A stretch of 64,000 bases of DNA from Arthrobacter sp. AFG20 (lineage in GTDB: Bacteria; Actinomycetota; Actinomycetes; Actinomycetales; Micrococcaceae), in NCBI RefSeq assembly GCF_002892795.1, contig NZ_PJMC01000005.1:124001-188000 (forward strand), written 5' to 3'. Position numbers and translations under genes: made by a program. The notes beneath the pieces were generated by a model. It was not told where the DNA came from. It saw only the letters and a program-made list of their open reading frames with translations, and did no database searches. Below, piece by piece: positions 62,691-64,000 of the stretch; positions within the stretch are counted from its first letter, which is position 1; every line of letters starts with the position of its first letter.

Positions 62691-64000
62691 TCAGTATCCC
62701 GCGAATGAGTCCACGTGGATACGGCGTGCGCCGGCATGCCGCGCGGCACGCCGAAGCGAGCCGACGCTGGCCGGTGAACCCGAGATGAAAACCCTTCGCT
62801 GGCCGATGTCCGGCACCAGCCGTTGCAGTGCGTGACCGTCCAGCCGCGCCCCCGGGGCAAGCAGCGCACCGGCGTCCTCGATGAAGTCCGGTGGCGCCGA
62901 TCCGTCGGCGAGCCGGGCAACAACGCGGGCGCCGGAATCCTCCAGTTCGGCCGCGTAGGCGAGTTCCGACGCGCTCCGGGCGAGGTACAGAAGCACGGTG
63001 TCGCGCTCGCGGGCCACCCCGCCGGACAAGTGCGCCAGATACGGCGTGATACCAATGCCGGCGGCAATGAGCAGCACGGGGTTCGAACCCTTCGGCAGGA
63101 CGAAGTCACCCGCCACGGTGGTGGCCGTGAGCTGCTCGCCGGGTTTGAGGGACAACAGCTTGCGCTTGGCAGCGGAGACGGGGTCAGCAGTGCCGACGCC
63201 GATTTTCACATGCTTCGCGTCGGGCGGGCTGGTCAGGCTGAAGACGCGGCGCCTTCCCCGTCCGTCCGGCTTGGGGTGCGGAAGATCCAGTTCGAGGTAC
63301 TGGCCGGATGAGTGGCGGAGCCGGCGCTGGGGGCGGAAGACAAATTCCGTCGTCGTCGGCGTAAGCCTGCGGGAGTGGCTGAACAGCAGCCGGACGCTTC
63401 CGCGCTGGCCGGCAAGGAACGCCAGCAGGTTGCCCGCCAGCAGTGCCAGCTCGGGGGAGTTGGCCAGGAAGCCGAGGTTGAAGGGCGTGGCCAGCAGGAT
63501 GCCGACGACGGCGGCCATCACCAGCTGCTGCCAGCGCCGGGGCGGCAGGGTGAGCGGCTCGGTGAGCATGAAGCCGGCAAAAAACAGCACGGGGCCCTGC
63601 GCCAGCGTTTGCCACACGGCACTTCCGAGGTCGACGCCGGAAGGGACTTGCACCGCGGCCGCGACGCCGGTGGCCACCAGGATAAAGACTGCGGCCATGA
63701 GCGTCTTACGGGTCCGGTAGAGCACCAGCAGGACGCCCGGGAGCAGAAGCCAGAGCATGGCAGGTGTGCCGGCCCACCACGTGGCGATGTTGAGGCCGGT
63801 CAGCCCGGTGATGAATGCTCCGGCGGCTGCGGGGTTAAATACGTGGCGGCCGCGCCAGGCAAGGGCGTACTTGGATGCTGACGCCAGGACGCAGGCCAGC
63901 GCCACCCCGGCCAGATCCATCGGCGCAAAGGCCGGGCTGAGCTGGGTGGGCCAGAACAGGAAGTAGAGGAGGAGGCCCGTGATCAGCGAGGATTCCGCAT
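62691..64000 (-). CDS. RnfD/NqrB-like membrane domain fused to ferredoxin-reductase-type flavoprotein, N-terminus outside the window
   Basis: The frame runs open to the window edge, so only the last 436 or so codons are seen. The first about 200 have six to seven membrane helices with KYALAWRGRHVFNPAAAGAF, LFFAGFMLTEPLTLPPRR and a GNLLAFLAGQR segment, as in NqrB/RnfD. The rest is an FAD/NAD(P)H module: RRVFSLTSPP (FAD), AAGIGITPYLAHL (NAD) and RRVFISGSPASV at the end. Such fusions could carry electrons from NAD(P)H through the membrane. No Rnf genes are adjacent in the window. The substrate is unknown. Confidence 0.85.
   Translation of the reverse strand, partial: AESSLITGLLLYFLFWPTQLSPAFAPMDLAGVALACVLASASKYALAWRGRHVFNPAAAGAFITGLTGLNIATWWAGTPAMLWLLLPGVLLVLYRTRKTLMAAVFILVATGVAAAVQVPSGVDLGSAVWQTLAQGPVLFFAGFMLTEPLTLPPRRWQQLVMAAVVGILLATPFNLGFLANSPELALLAGNLLAFLAGQRGSVRLLFSHSRRLTPTTTEFVFRPQRRLRHSSGQYLELDLPHPKPDGRGRRRVFSLTSPPDAKHVKIGVGTADPVSAAKRKLLSLKPGEQLTATTVAGDFVLPKGSNPVLLIAAGIGITPYLAHLSGGVARERDTVLLYLARSASELAYAAELEDSGARVVARLADGSAPPDFIEDAGALLAPGARLDGHALQRLVPDIGQRRVFISGSPASVGSLRRAARHAGARRIHVDSFAGY

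Noticed and set aside
1-64000. CRISPR arrays, insertion sequences or prophage genes
   Set aside because: No regular direct repeats, transposase motifs or phage genes were seen on reading both strands.

Overview
The window is high-GC actinobacterial chromosome. The gene content suggests an Arthrobacter/Pseudarthrobacter-type organism: a fused Kgd-type 2-oxoglutarate dehydrogenase, a SigR/RsrA pair, the 24-residue ribosomal protein bS22, a DUF222/HNH gene, a SAM-IV-like riboswitch and a tmRNA whose tag ends in ALAA. The genus is inferred from these features; no database was searched. Genes are dense and many adjacent starts and stops overlap (ATGA, GTGA, TTGA), which points to translationally coupled operons. 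I saw no insertion sequence, prophage or CRISPR array.

Layout. (1) 1-10233: a surface-glycan locus. Behind a partial, divergent Gfo/Idh/MocA oxidoreductase lie an unrecognised glycosyltransferase-like protein and six consecutive genes matching the GDP-sugar route to legionaminic acid (legH, legI, legG, ptmE, legB, legC). A Wzx-like flippase and an acyltransferase-3 protein follow. The CMP-activating enzyme is not in the window. (2) 10317-13581: a secreted GH25 lysozyme with about six LGFP repeats, and galE. (3) 13709-18474: a compact tad/flp pilus operon (cpaF, tadB, tadC, flp, three TadE/TadG-like genes). (4) 18534-24075: prfB, ftsE-ftsX with a coiled-coil M23 peptidase, then smpB and ssrA (tmRNA). 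(5) 24201-28798: an HtrA-like protease, two small minus-strand genes, an MFS exporter, paired crcB fluoride channels, and a DtxR-family regulator with MntR-type metal ligands. (6) 28809-31252: a methyltransferase and a SufS-like PLP enzyme behind a SAM-IV-like riboswitch. (7) 31346-36966: the operon doxX-aroA-rsgA-hisN, then sigR-rsrA on the other strand with a consensus SigR promoter, then the bS22 gene. (8) 37090-43182: a DUF4097-padR operon with two palindromic operator-like sites, a degenerate SGNH protein, and kgd. (9) 43634-49392: two CNNM/CorC-type membrane proteins, then znuA-znuC-znuB behind a 25-bp palindrome that looks like a Zur box, with a zur-like gene convergent to them. (10) 49488-55505: an MBL-fold hydrolase, a Cds1-like PLP enzyme divergent from a mercaptopyruvate sulfurtransferase, a zinc alcohol dehydrogenase, a HIT protein and a DUF222/HNH protein. 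(11) 55601-64000: a long inverted repeat, hrpA, a small membrane protein, a GlxA-type regulator, an emfourin-like inhibitor beside a protealysin-like M4 protease, tRNA-Arg(CCG), and a partial gene fusing an RnfD/NqrB-like membrane domain to a ferredoxin-reductase-type flavoprotein.

The observations most worth following up are the legionaminic-acid locus with its unrecognised coupled gene, the SigR promoter and possible N-terminally extended SigR isoform, the riboswitch-controlled SufS-like gene, the emfourin/protealysin pair, the Zur circuit, and several small genes (24, 44 and 55 residues).
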